Source of the DNA: Streptomyces camelliae
GTDB lineage: Bacteria; Actinomycetota; Actinomycetes; Streptomycetales; Streptomycetaceae
Direction: 5' to 3'
DNA length: 64,000 bases
Assembly: GCF_027625935.1 (NCBI RefSeq)
Contig: NZ_CP115300.1
Coordinates: forward strand, 3,534,001 to 3,598,000
In this document: positions 1 to 7,589 of the stretch, one piece after another
How the letters are laid out: every line of letters begins with the position of its first letter
Numbering within the stretch: position 1 is the stretch's first letter
Notes under the pieces: model-generated
What the model was told of the DNA's origin: nothing
The model's input: the letters and a program-made list of their open reading frames with translations, nothing else
Database searches by the model: none
Position numbers and translations under genes: made by a program

Positions 1-669
1 CAGGTCCTCTACCGCGTCGCGGAGATGCTGGAGGGCCGCAAGGACCAGTTCGTGCGCGAGGTCGCCGACGCCGAGGGTCTGTCCAAGTCGAAGGCGGCGG
101 CGGTCGTGGACGCGACCATCGACCGCTGGGTCTGGTACGCCGGCTGGACCGACAAGATCGCCCAGGTGATCGGCGGCGCCAACCCGGTCGCGGGTCCGTT
201 CTTCAACCTCTCCTCGCCGGAGCCGACGGGTGTGGTGGCTGTCGTGGCCCCGCAGGAGTCGTCGTTCCTGGGCCTGGTCTCGGTTGTCGCCCCGGTGATC
301 GCCACCGGCAACACGGCGGTCGTGATCGCGAGCGAGGAGTCCCCGCTCCCCGCCCTCTCCCTGGGAGAGGTCCTGGCCACCTCCGACGTCCCCGGCGGTG
401 TCGTCAACGTCCTGTCCGGCCGTACGGCGGAGCTCGCCGCCCCGCTGGCCGCACACCAGGACGTCAACGCCATCGACCTCGCGGGCGCGGACGAGGCGCT
501 CGCGAAGGAGCTGGAGGTCGCCGCGGCCGACAATCTCAAGCGCGTTCTGCGTCCACAGGCTGTGGATTACTTCGAGACGCCCGGGATCGAGCGGATGACG
601 GCGTTCCTGGAGACGAAGACCGTGTGGCATCCGACGGGGTCGTTGGGCGCGTCCGGGTCGTCGTACTGA
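1..669 (+). CDS. Aldehyde dehydrogenase family protein, C-terminal part (5' end outside window)
   Basis: The reading frame is open from the first base and ends at TGA 667-669, giving 222 residues with no start in view. The segment EPTGVVAVVAPQESSFLGLV, followed by TGNTAVVIASEESPL and SDVPGGVVNVLSG, matches the NAD(P)-binding core of aldehyde dehydrogenases. The catalytic Cys region and the usual C-terminal half are not recognisable: after the nucleotide-binding part the protein ends quickly (YFETPGIERMTAFLETKTVWHPTG). It is therefore probably one of the short aldehyde dehydrogenase-like proteins that Streptomyces keeps next to deoxyribose/nucleoside genes, not a full enzyme. A role in nucleoside-sugar catabolism is inferred from the neighbourhood only. 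Confidence 0.8.
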   Translation, partial: QVLYRVAEMLEGRKDQFVREVADAEGLSKSKAAAVVDATIDRWVWYAGWTDKIAQVIGGANPVAGPFFNLSSPEPTGVVAVVAPQESSFLGLVSVVAPVIATGNTAVVIASEESPLPALSLGEVLATSDVPGGVVNVLSGRTAELAAPLAAHQDVNAIDLAGADEALAKELEVAAADNLKRVLRPQAVDYFETPGIERMTAFLETKTVWHPTGSLGASGSSY

Positions 670-674
670 CGGAG

Positions 675-713
675 GGGGCGCGGGAGCCGCACAACGCAGC
701 CCCGCGCCCCTTT
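675..713 (+). terminator. Hairpin terminator after the aldehyde dehydrogenase
   Basis: A 10-bp perfect stem, GGGGCGCGGG at 675-684 pairing with CCCGCGCCCC at 701-710, is followed by TTT. It starts six bases after the stop codon and also lies just beyond the 3' end of the convergent gene at 724. Confidence 0.65.
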
Positions 714-723
714 CGGGGGCGCT

Positions 724-1128
724 TCAGCGACCCAGAACCCCGAGAACCTGCCCCACCCCCGGCACCGCACCCAGCGACCGCGCCCCCGTCACCGGTGCCG
801 TCAGCATCTGCGAAGCGACCGGCTTGAAGTCGGCGAACTGTGTGCCCACGCCGTTGTCCAGCGGGTCAACGCCCGTGCCCGCCAGGGGGTTCGGCTTCAG
901 ACCGGCCACGGGGCCGGTGACGTAGCCGACCGTTCCCGTCAGGACCGTCAGGCCTGCCTCCGGGTCGATCTTGCCGAGTGAGGTCGGGCGCCACGGCACC
1001 TCCACCAACTGGGCTGCGGATTCCGCGTGGGCCGTCGCCGCGCCCGCTCCCAGGGCCGCTCCGGCGGTCGCGAGGGCGATCAGGGCGCGCTGCGCGACGG
1101 GGTGCTGAGGGGTGGTCTGTCGGGCCAT
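724..1128 (-). CDS. Small secreted protein, function unknown
   Basis: The product has 134 residues. A Sec signal peptide is visible: a basic/polar N-terminus (MARQTTPQHPVAQRA), a hydrophobic Ala/Gly-rich core and a likely AHA|ES cleavage site near residue 35. The mature part is about 100 residues, rich in Val, Gly and Pro, with GTVGYVTGPVAGLKPNPLAGTGVDP and a hydrophobic Gly-Val tail. No enzymatic motif or Cys is visible. It resembles the short secreted proteins conserved among Streptomyces with unknown role. It converges on the aldehyde dehydrogenase. A second protein of similar style (signal peptide plus low-complexity Gly/Ala/Pro tail) is encoded at 7098-7439. Confidence 0.75.
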   Translation of the reverse strand: MARQTTPQHPVAQRALIALATAGAALGAGAATAHAESAAQLVEVPWRPTSLGKIDPEAGLTVLTGTVGYVTGPVAGLKPNPLAGTGVDPLDNGVGTQFADFKPVASQMLTAPVTGARSLGAVPGVGQVLGVLGR

Positions 1129-1255
1129 CGCTGGTGCCGCCTTCTGGTGCGCAGGGTAATGCTGTCGACACGAAGGGTAGTTGAGGCGGGGGTCACGCTC
1201 AAAAGCCGACCCGCGGGGTCGGCAGGGCGCCCCCCATGCGTCAAACTGGTGTTCC

Positions 1256-1888
1256 GTGAGCCTTCATCCTCCGTCCCCCGCCCGTGTCGTGCTGCTGTGC
1301 GGTCCCTCGGGTTCGGGCAAGTCACTCGTCGCCGCCCGTTCCGGGCTTCCCGTGCTGCGCCTCGACGACTTCTACAAGGAGGGTGACGACCCGACCCTGC
1401 CGCTGGTGGCGGGCAGTTCGGACATCGACTGGGACCATCCGGAGTCGTGGGACGCGGACGTCGCGATCGAGGCCATAGCCCGGCTGTGCGCCACGGGCTC
1501 GACGCCGGTGCCGGTGTACGACATCGCGCTGAGCGCCCGTACCGGCGAGGACACGCTCGACATCGGCCGTACCCCGCTGTTCATCGCCGAGGGCATCTTC
1601 GCGGCGGAGATCGTCGAGCGCGTCCGCGAACGGGGCCTGCTCGCGGACGCGCTGTGCCTGAGCCGTGGCCCGCTCACCACCTTCCGGCGCCGCTTCACGC
1701 GGGACCTGAAGGAGGGCCGCAAGTCGGTGCCGTTCCTGCTGCGCCGCGGCTGGCGGCTGATGCGGGCGGAGCGGTCGATCGTCGCCCGCCAGGTCGCGCT
1801 GGGTGCGCATGCGTGCGATCGCGACGAGGCACTGGGCCGGCTCGCGACAGCGGCGACGGGGCAGGCGCGGCAGCAGACCCCGGCCTGA
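1256..1888 (+). CDS. Uridine kinase-like P-loop NTPase
   Basis: From GTG 1256 the product has 210 residues. A Walker A motif, GPSGSGKS, begins near residue 15, followed by LDDFYKEGDDPTLP, the uridine-kinase-type substrate segment, and by DWDHPESWD. Later motifs include PLFIAEGIFAAEIV and an arginine-rich lid (RRFTRDLKEGRKS). It should use ATP to phosphorylate uridine/cytidine or a related small substrate, which fits the salvage genes in the window. The frame is open to 1181, but the upstream residues are Arg-rich and non-conserved, so GTG 1256 is preferred. The protein lacks the CTP-feedback region of larger Udk enzymes, so the substrate remains uncertain. Confidence 0.8.
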   Translation: MSLHPPSPARVVLLCGPSGSGKSLVAARSGLPVLRLDDFYKEGDDPTLPLVAGSSDIDWDHPESWDADVAIEAIARLCATGSTPVPVYDIALSARTGEDTLDIGRTPLFIAEGIFAAEIVERVRERGLLADALCLSRGPLTTFRRRFTRDLKEGRKSVPFLLRRGWRLMRAERSIVARQVALGAHACDRDEALGRLATAATGQARQQTPA

Positions 1889-2070
1889 GCACCGCAGGCG
1901 TCGTACACACGCAAAAGCGGGACTGGACAGGCCCCCCGGCCCTCCAGCCCCGCTCTTGGTGCTCCCCCGTGTCCCTCCCCGTTTCCCCCGTGGGCCGCCC
2001 CCCAGCGGCCCCGTTCTCCCCCGTCTTCCCCCGTGTCCCCCCTCGGGCCACCCCCCGGTGACCCCTGCCC

Positions 2071-2856
2071 TCAGGCGACGAGCTCGCCGAAGGCGTTCTC
2101 CTCGTCACGGCCGAAGCTGAGGACCTCGTCCTCGCGCAGCCGGCGCAGCGAGCGCCAGATGCTGGACTTGACCGTGCCGACGCTGATGTCGAGGATCTCC
2201 GCGATCTCCGGGTCCGTGCGGCCCTCGTAGTAGCGCAGGACCAGCATGGTGCGCTGGAGTTCGGGGAGCCGGGCCAGCGCCTGCCACAGGACCGCGCGCA
2301 GTTCGGTGCCGCGCATCGCGTCCGTGTCGGAGGGCGTCTCCGGCAGTTCCTCGGTCGGGTACTCGTTGAGCTTGCGGCGCCGCCAGGCGCTGATGTGCAG
2401 GTTGGTCATGGTGCGGCGCAGGTAGCCGCCGACGGCCGCCTTGTCGCTGATCCTGTCCCACGCCTTGTACGTCGAGAACAGCGCGCTCTGCAGCAGGTCC
2501 TCGGCCTCGAAGCGGTCGCCGGTCAGGTGGTAGGCGGTGGCGTACAGGGAGGCGCGGCGCTCCTGGACGTAGGCGGTGAACTCCGCCTCCGTCAGCGAGC
2601 GACGCCGCTCCCCCGAGTCCTCCCCGTACGCAGCTCCCCCGACAGCGCCCACGGCGGCTGCCGCCGCGGGCCCCGTGACGCCGTCCGGCGTATGTGCGTC
2701 GACCACCGACATGTACGCCGGGTGCTGACGCCCGGTACCGCGAGCGCACCCCCGCCCGCTCACGGCACCGGACTTCTCGGAACCGGACCGGTGCATGTGC
2801 ACGTCGTGCAGACGCGTGACCACTGCGCTGGTGCTGATGCTGTGCAGCGTGTTCAT
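2071..2856 (-). CDS. sigQ: ECF sigma factor SigQ (SigE-type family)
   Basis: The protein has 261 residues. After an unusually long, low-complexity N-terminus of about 85 residues come region 2 (FTAYVQERRASLYATAYHLTG, then EAEDLLQSALFSTYKAWDRI) and region 4 (LARLPELQRTMLVLRYYEGRTDPEIAEILDISVGTVKSSIWRSLRRLRE). This is the SigE-like ECF group of actinobacteria. Its head-to-head position with afsQ1, separated by about 240 bp carrying an AfsQ1-type box, identifies it as SigQ. In S. coelicolor SigQ opposes the AfsQ system in antibiotic production and morphology (established there). The true start may lie further in, for example at MSVVDAHT, because the first 50 residues look poorly conserved. Confidence 0.88.
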   Translation of the reverse strand: MNTLHSISTSAVVTRLHDVHMHRSGSEKSGAVSGRGCARGTGRQHPAYMSVVDAHTPDGVTGPAAAAAVGAVGGAAYGEDSGERRRSLTEAEFTAYVQERRASLYATAYHLTGDRFEAEDLLQSALFSTYKAWDRISDKAAVGGYLRRTMTNLHISAWRRRKLNEYPTEELPETPSDTDAMRGTELRAVLWQALARLPELQRTMLVLRYYEGRTDPEIAEILDISVGTVKSSIWRSLRRLREDEVLSFGRDEENAFGELVA

Positions 2857-2973
2857 CTCGCGCTCCCCGTCGTGGACTTCCGGTGGTTCGGTCTTGCCGG
2901 GCCGGTTCCGGCTGACCGTCCGGCCCGTGACGAAAACTCTGCCGGGGTCACTTCATCGCCGTGTCCGCCGACT

Positions 2974-2989
2974 GTCACAGACCTGTCAC
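2974..2989. promoter_or_regulatory. AfsQ1 binding site between sigQ and afsQ1
   Basis: The sequence GTCAC-AGACCT-GTCAC is a perfect match to the AfsQ1 consensus GTnAC-n6-GTnAC known from S. coelicolor. It is 118 bp upstream of the sigQ start and 108 bp upstream of the afsQ1 start, so it can serve both divergent promoters. Two further pentamers, GTGAC at 2927-2931 and GTCAC at 2947-2951, lie nearby in inverted orientation and with the wrong spacing. Confidence 0.85.
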
Positions 2990-3096
2990 AGGGGTCCGGC
3001 TCAGCGCGCTCACAGGACGTGCACATGTGGTGGCGGTAGGGAAGGGCTGGTGCGGGCAGGTGGGAGGACGGCGGGTCCATGGGCCAGAATGAGCCC

Positions 3097-3774
3097 GTGC
3101 CTTCCCTGTTGCTGATCGAGGACGACGACGCCATCCGCACGGCCCTGGAGCTCTCCCTGACCCGCCAGGGCCACCGGGTGGCCACCGCTGCCAGCGGTGA
3201 GGACGGTCTGAAGCTGCTGCGCGAGCAGCGGCCGGACCTGATCGTGCTGGACGTGATGCTGCCCGGCATCGACGGCTTCGAGGTGTGCCGCCGGATCCGG
3301 CGCACCGACCAGCTGCCGATCATCCTGCTCACCGCGCGCAGCGATGACATCGATGTGGTGGTCGGGCTGGAGTCCGGGGCCGACGACTACGTCGTCAAGC
3401 CCGTGCAGGGCCGCGTGCTCGACGCCCGGATCCGCGCCGTGCTGCGGCGCGGGGAGCGTGAGTCCAGCGACTCGGCGACCTTCGGCAACCTCGTCATCGA
3501 CCGTTCGGCGATGACCGTGACGAAGAACGGCGAGGACCTCCAGCTGACCCCGACCGAGCTCAGGCTGCTGCTGGAGCTGAGCCGGCGGCCCGGTCAGGCG
3601 CTGTCCCGGCAGCAGTTGCTGCGGCTGGTGTGGGAGCACGACTATCTGGGTGACTCACGGCTCGTGGACGCGTGTGTGCAGCGGCTGCGCGCCAAGGTCG
3701 AGGACGTGCCGTCGTCCCCGACGCTGATCCGTACCGTCCGTGGTGTCGGCTACCGCCTGGACACGCCTCAGTGA
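3097..3774 (+). CDS. afsQ1: Response regulator AfsQ1 (OmpR/PhoB family)
   Basis: From GTG 3097 (reading PSLLLIEDDDAIRTALELSL) the product has 225 residues, the length of S. coelicolor AfsQ1. The receiver domain shows the acidic pocket EDDD, the phospho-acceptor Asp in LIVLDVMLPGIDG (about residue 52), the Thr of LLTARSD and the Lys of VVKP. A winged-helix DNA-binding domain follows (LTPTELRLLLELSRRPGQALSRQQLL, ending with the typical RTVRGVGYRL). An in-frame extension of six codons upstream is possible, but the receiver begins directly after GTG 3097. The stop overlaps the start of afsQ2. It controls antibiotic genes and sigQ in response to nitrogen/glutamate conditions (known for the family). 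Confidence 0.95.
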   Translation: MPSLLLIEDDDAIRTALELSLTRQGHRVATAASGEDGLKLLREQRPDLIVLDVMLPGIDGFEVCRRIRRTDQLPIILLTARSDDIDVVVGLESGADDYVVKPVQGRVLDARIRAVLRRGERESSDSATFGNLVIDRSAMTVTKNGEDLQLTPTELRLLLELSRRPGQALSRQQLLRLVWEHDYLGDSRLVDACVQRLRAKVEDVPSSPTLIRTVRGVGYRLDTPQ

Positions 3775-5393
3775 CCGACACGCACAGGGGGCTGCGCGGC
3801 TGGGCCGCGGGGCGCGGGAGGAGTCTGGCCCGGCTGAGGTTCACCAGTCTGCGGCTGCGGCTGGTCGTCGTCTTCGGGCTGGTGGCCCTGACCGCCGCCG
3901 TGTCGGCGTCCGGCATCGCCTACTGGCTGAACCGGGAGGCGGTGCTCACCCGCGCCCAGGACGCGGTGCTGCGCGACTTCCGCCAGGAGATGCAGAACCG
4001 CGCGGGCGCGCTGCCCTCGCACCCCACCCAGGACCAGCTCCAGCGCACCGCCGGGCAGATGGCGACCAGCAGCCAGAGCTTCAGCGTGCTGCTGGTCGGC
4101 CAGGACGCCGGCGGCAAGACGGTGTACGGCAACTCGGGCGGTATCAACGGCTTCTCGCTGGAGGACGTGCCGAAGTCGCTGCGCGCTGCCGTGAACAAGC
4201 AGCAGAAGGTGACCGACGCCAACAAGGAGCCGTACCACCTGTACTGGCAGCGGGTCGTGAGCCACGGCACGCCGTATCTGGTGGCCGGTACGCGGGTGAT
4301 CGGCGGCGGTCCGACCGGCTACATGGCGAAGTCTCTGGAGCCGGAGGCCAAGGATCTGAACTCGCTGGCCTGGTCGCTGGGCATCGCCACGGGGCTCGCG
4401 CTGATCGGCGCCGCGCTGCTCGCGCAGGCCGCCGCCACGACCGTGCTGAAGCCGGTGCACCGGCTCGGGGTCGCCGCGGCGCGGCTGGGCGAGGGCAAGC
4501 TGGACACCCGGCTGCGGGTGTCGGGCACGGACGAACTGGCCGATCTCTCCCGGACGTTCAACAACGCGGCCGAGGCGCTGGAGCAGCGGGTCGCGGAGAT
4601 GGCCGCCCGGGACGAGGCCTCGCGCCGCTTCGTCGCCGACATGAGCCATGAGCTGCGGACGCCGCTGACCGCCATCACCGCTGTCACGGAGGTGCTGGAG
4701 GAGGAGCTGGAGGCGGAGTCGGGCAGCATCGACCCGATGATCGAGCCTGCGGTGCGGCTGGTGGTCAGCGAGACACGGCGGCTGAACGACCTGGTCGAGA
4801 ACCTGATGGAGGTCACCCGCTTCGACGCGGGCACCGCGCGGCTGGTCCTGGACGACGTGGACGTCGCCGACCAGATCACCGCCTGCATCGACGCCCGCGC
4901 CTGGCTCGACGCCGTCGAACTGGACGCCGAGCGCGGCATCCACGCCCTCCTCGACCCGCGCCGGCTGGACGTGATCCTCGCCAACCTGATCGGCAACGCG
5001 CTCAAGCACGGCGGGTCGCCGGTGCGGGTGTCGGTCAGGGCGGCGGACGACGAGGTGGTCATCGCGGTGCGCGACCACGGGCCGGGCATCCCCGAGGAGG
5101 TCCTGCCCCACGTCTTCGACCGCTTCTACAAGGCGAGCGCCTCCCGGCCGCGCTCCGAGGGCAGCGGCCTGGGCCTGTCCATCGCCATGGAGAACGCCCA
5201 CATCCACGGCGGCGAGATCACGGCCGCCAACTCGCCCGGCGGCGGCGCGGTGTTCACCCTGTGGCTACCGCGGGACGCCTCGCGGCTGACGGAGGAGGCG
5301 GACGGGGGCGAGAAGGACACCAGGGCCGACAGGAACAACCCGAACGACACGAACGACACAGGCAGTTCAGGATCAGGAAAGGAGGGGTCATGA
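3771..5393 (+). CDS. afsQ2: Sensor histidine kinase AfsQ2
   Basis: GTG 3771 overlaps the afsQ1 stop (GTGA), giving 540 residues. The order is: cytoplasmic basic N-terminus, TM1 (LRLVVVFGLVALTAAVSASGIAYWL), an extracytoplasmic sensor of about 150 residues, TM2 (SLAWSLGIATGLALIGAALLAQA), a HAMP domain, the H-box FVADMSHELRTPLTAITAV with the phospho-acceptor His, then N (LANLIGNALKHGG), G1 (RDHGPGIPEE), F (FDRFYKAS) and G2 (EGSGLGLSIAMENAHIHGG) boxes. The tail after the kinase domain is Asp/Asn/Thr-rich and probably disordered. It phosphorylates AfsQ1. Its stop overlaps the lipoprotein start (ATGA), indicating translational coupling through the three-gene operon. Confidence 0.95.
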   Translation: MTDTHRGLRGWAAGRGRSLARLRFTSLRLRLVVVFGLVALTAAVSASGIAYWLNREAVLTRAQDAVLRDFRQEMQNRAGALPSHPTQDQLQRTAGQMATSSQSFSVLLVGQDAGGKTVYGNSGGINGFSLEDVPKSLRAAVNKQQKVTDANKEPYHLYWQRVVSHGTPYLVAGTRVIGGGPTGYMAKSLEPEAKDLNSLAWSLGIATGLALIGAALLAQAAATTVLKPVHRLGVAAARLGEGKLDTRLRVSGTDELADLSRTFNNAAEALEQRVAEMAARDEASRRFVADMSHELRTPLTAITAVTEVLEEELEAESGSIDPMIEPAVRLVVSETRRLNDLVENLMEVTRFDAGTARLVLDDVDVADQITACIDARAWLDAVELDAERGIHALLDPRRLDVILANLIGNALKHGGSPVRVSVRAADDEVVIAVRDHGPGIPEEVLPHVFDRFYKASASRPRSEGSGLGLSIAMENAHIHGGEITAANSPGGGAVFTLWLPRDASRLTEEADGGEKDTRADRNNPNDTNDTGSSGSGKEGS

Positions 5394-5995
5394 CCGTACG
5401 ACGCCTGCTGGCGCTGCCCCTCCTGGGTCTGCTGCTATCCGGCTGCGGCATCCGGGCCACTCAGGTGCCGACCGACTTCGGGGCGGCGCCGTCCCGGGTG
5501 CCGTGCTCGCTGGCCGGCCCGGACGTGGCAACGCAGTCCTCGCAGGGCGTGCCCGTGCAGGTCTTCCTGCTCTGCGGGGCGTCCCTGGTGACGGTCGACC
5601 GGACGGTGCGCGTCCCCGACGGCACCCCGGACGCCCGGCGCCGGGTGATCGTGGCCCAGGGCCTGCTGGACCAGCTCGCCGCGTCGCCGTCCGCAGCCGA
5701 ACGCTCCGCGGGCTACACGACGTACGTCCCGGGCGGCCTGAACGTCTCCGGCCCCGCCCCGAAGGACCCCGAGGACACCCTCCGCCTGAACACGCCCCCG
5801 TCCCGCCTCACGTCCTACGCCCTGGCCCAGCTGGTCTGCACCCTCTCCGACTCGGCGGCGACGGAGGGCGACGGCTCGGTCATCCTGGCCGGCCCGGCCC
5901 CGGACACCCCCCGCCGCTACGCCTGCACGGACGACGTCCGCAACCGCCCGGGATCGGCGGAGCCGCCGTCGAGCGAGGTGCTGGGGAAGTCCTAG
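5390..5995 (+). CDS. Lipoprotein of the afsQ operon (GerMN-like)
   Basis: ATG 5390 overlaps the afsQ2 stop and has a good ribosome site (GGAAAGGAGG). The product has 201 residues. The signal peptide MTVRRLLALPLLGLLLSGCG carries the lipobox LLSGC, so the mature protein should be lipid-anchored on the outer membrane face. The rest contains VPVQVFLLCGASLVTVDRTVRVPDG and a segment resembling the sporulation/lipoprotein GerMN fold. Three-gene operons of regulator, kinase and lipoprotein are conserved for AfsQ in Streptomyces; a role as accessory to the extracytoplasmic sensor of AfsQ2 is inferred, not shown. Confidence 0.85.
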   Translation: MTVRRLLALPLLGLLLSGCGIRATQVPTDFGAAPSRVPCSLAGPDVATQSSQGVPVQVFLLCGASLVTVDRTVRVPDGTPDARRRVIVAQGLLDQLAASPSAAERSAGYTTYVPGGLNVSGPAPKDPEDTLRLNTPPSRLTSYALAQLVCTLSDSAATEGDGSVILAGPAPDTPRRYACTDDVRNRPGSAEPPSSEVLGKS

Positions 5996-6127
5996 TAGTG
6001 CTTCGTCAGGTTCTGGCCCTGGTTCTTCTTGCGGTGAGGGGGCGGCCGCAGGTGGTCGGGCCGGCCCGGCCGCGGGCAGTCGTGCCGCACCGGAACCGTT
6101 CGTACCCGGCGCTGCGTCTAGGGGGTC

Positions 6128-6712
6128 GTGCAGCGTCAACGCTTCGGCGGCAGTGCCACGATCCGTATCCGGGTGACCGGCGGTGTCCTCCTCGTCGCCC
6201 ACCTCGCCCTGGTCGCCTGGCTGACGCTGCGTCCCCTGGACGTCCCCTGGGTGACACCCCCCAACCTGCACCCCCTGGCCGGCATCCGCGCCGACCTGGC
6301 ACTCGGTGCGCGGGAGGCCGCCCGGCGCATCGGTGAGGGTCTGGCGCTGCTCGCCCCGCTGGGCGTGCTGCTGCCGGCGGTGCACGGCAGGCTCGCCGTC
6401 TCCCCGCTCGCCTCCCTGATCCGTACGGCCGTGGCGGGCGCCCTGATCTCCCTCGGCATCGCGCTGCTCCAGACCGGCGTGCCCGGCAGGGTCGTGGACG
6501 TCGACTCGCTGCTGCTGAACACCGCGGGTGTCGTCCTGGCCCATCTGGCCGTCGTACCGGCGGGACGCGCCTGGCTGCGGCGGAGGGACGCGGGCGACGT
6601 GGGCGACGCAGGCGAGGACGGTGACACGTGGGCCGAACGCTTCGTGACCGTCCGGGAGGAGCCGGCTCAGGGTCGTACCCCGACGATTCCCAGGGTCGGG
6701 ATCGCCCCGTAG
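6128..6712 (+). CDS. VanZ family membrane protein
   Basis: From GTG 6128 the product has 194 residues. The N-terminal half shows TM1 (GGVLLVAHLALVAWLTLRPLDV), a loop with NLHPLAGIRADL, a second segment (LALLAPLGVLLPAVHG) and the helices SLIRTAVAGALISLGIALLQTGVPGRVVDVDSLLLNTAGVVLAHLAV. The pattern NPLPF/NLxPL - LLPLGxLLP - R.xDxDDLLxNTxG is that of VanZ proteins, here with DVDSLLLNTAG. The C-terminal 40 residues are acidic (DVGDAGEDGD) and probably cytoplasmic. VanZ proteins are linked to lipid II-binding antibiotic tolerance in some hosts; the role here is unknown. It precedes the small PspC gene by 98 bp. Confidence 0.85.
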   Translation: MQRQRFGGSATIRIRVTGGVLLVAHLALVAWLTLRPLDVPWVTPPNLHPLAGIRADLALGAREAARRIGEGLALLAPLGVLLPAVHGRLAVSPLASLIRTAVAGALISLGIALLQTGVPGRVVDVDSLLLNTAGVVLAHLAVVPAGRAWLRRRDAGDVGDAGEDGDTWAERFVTVREEPAQGRTPTIPRVGIAP

Positions 6713-6810
6713 AGCGACGCTTCGCCCGCTTCGTCTCCGTATCGTCGAAGACAGCTGAAAGCAGCTGAAGACGCTGAAGACAGTGCATCGACCACCACGG
6801 AGGAGTCGCC

Positions 6811-7008
6811 ATGTCCGCTCTCGCCCGCCCCACCCACGGCCGCATGATCGGCGGCGTGTGCGCCGGACTGGCCCGGCGCTTCGGCACCTCGGCGACGACG
6901 ATGCGGGTGATCTTCCTGCTGTCCTGCCTGCTGCCGGGCCCGCAGTTCCTGCTCTACATAGCGCTGTGGATCCTGATGCCGTCCGAGGAGTCGCGCACCG
7001 CCTGGTGA
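6811..7008 (+). CDS. Small PspC-domain membrane protein
   Basis: The 65-residue product is essentially one PspC domain: RPTHGRMIGGVCAGLARRFGTSATTMRVIFLLSCLLPGPQFLLYIALWILMP, with the Gly-Val-Cys-Xaa-Gly-Leu-Ala signature and one hydrophobic segment. A ribosome site (GGAGG, 6801-6805) precedes ATG 6811. PspC proteins take part in envelope-stress sensing; this stand-alone form is common in Streptomyces. It is closed off by the strong hairpin at 7032-7072. Confidence 0.9.
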   Translation: MSALARPTHGRMIGGVCAGLARRFGTSATTMRVIFLLSCLLPGPQFLLYIALWILMPSEESRTAW

Positions 7009-7031
7009 GGCCGGAGCGGCGCACGCGAACG

Positions 7032-7072
7032 CCGCTGGGGCGCCCCGGACCGGATCCGGGGCGCCCCAGCGG
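7032..7072. terminator. Bidirectional hairpin terminator (18-bp perfect stem)
   Basis: Bases 7032-7049 pair perfectly with 7055-7072 around a five-base loop (CCGGA). It sits between the convergent pspC-like gene (ends 7008) and the secreted-protein gene (ends 7098), and should stop transcription from both sides. There is no T-tract, as usual for actinobacterial terminators. Confidence 0.85.
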
Positions 7073-7097
7073 TGTCGTACGGCCAGGGGCCGCCGGG

Positions 7098-7439
7098 TCA
7101 GCCGAGCGGGATCCCGTTCACCGGCAGACCGTGCGTGGGCAGGCCCGTGTTGCCCGTCGGCAGTCCGCCGAGGAGCCCGGCGACCGGCGCGGTCGGGCCC
7201 TTGGCGAGCGCACTCTGGACGGCCGGCGTGGCGGCGGCGGTCGCGGTACCCAGGGCACCCTGCCCCTGGGTCAGCGCCTCGGTGGCGCCCGGCAGCGTCT
7301 GGCTGACGGAGCTCAGGGCCTGCGTGGCCTGGCCGGTGTCGGGGAGGGCCGTGGCCGCGTTGGCCGCGCCCGCACCGGTGGCGGCGAAGGCGGCGCCGAG
7401 GGCGGCGACACCGAGGGTCTTGGCGGCAGACTGCTTCAT
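7098..7439 (-). CDS. Small secreted Ala/Gly/Pro-rich protein
   Basis: The product has 113 residues from ATG 7439 (MKQSAAKTLGVAALGAAFAA). A Sec signal peptide ends near ANA|AT, residue 28. The mature part is low in complexity: TALPDTGQATQALSSVSQTL, then Ala/Thr/Gln/Gly-rich sequence and a Gly-Leu-Pro-rich tail. There are no cysteines. An upstream in-frame extension exists but contains basic, non-conserved sequence, and ATG 7439 gives an intact signal peptide. Similar short secreted proteins are conserved beside adenosine deaminase in Streptomyces; the function is unknown. Compare the secreted protein at 724-1128. Confidence 0.8.
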   Translation of the reverse strand: MKQSAAKTLGVAALGAAFAATGAGAANAATALPDTGQATQALSSVSQTLPGATEALTQGQGALGTATAAATPAVQSALAKGPTAPVAGLLGGLPTGNTGLPTHGLPVNGIPLG

Positions 7440-7589
7440 GGTGAATGCGTCCTTGAATGCGGAGACGGAGATCACAAATGATCTGAGCGGTCCACGACCG
7501 TAAACACGCCGGACCACCCGCCGCAAACACCGAAATGCGGACGCCTTGTGAAAGCGTGTCCGCATTCCGTTCCGGGACGAAGGGCTCGG

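Noticed and set aside
2927-2951. GTGAC and GTCAC near the AfsQ1 box as a second AfsQ1 site
   Set aside because: They are 15 bases apart and inverted, not direct repeats with six-base spacing as the consensus requires.
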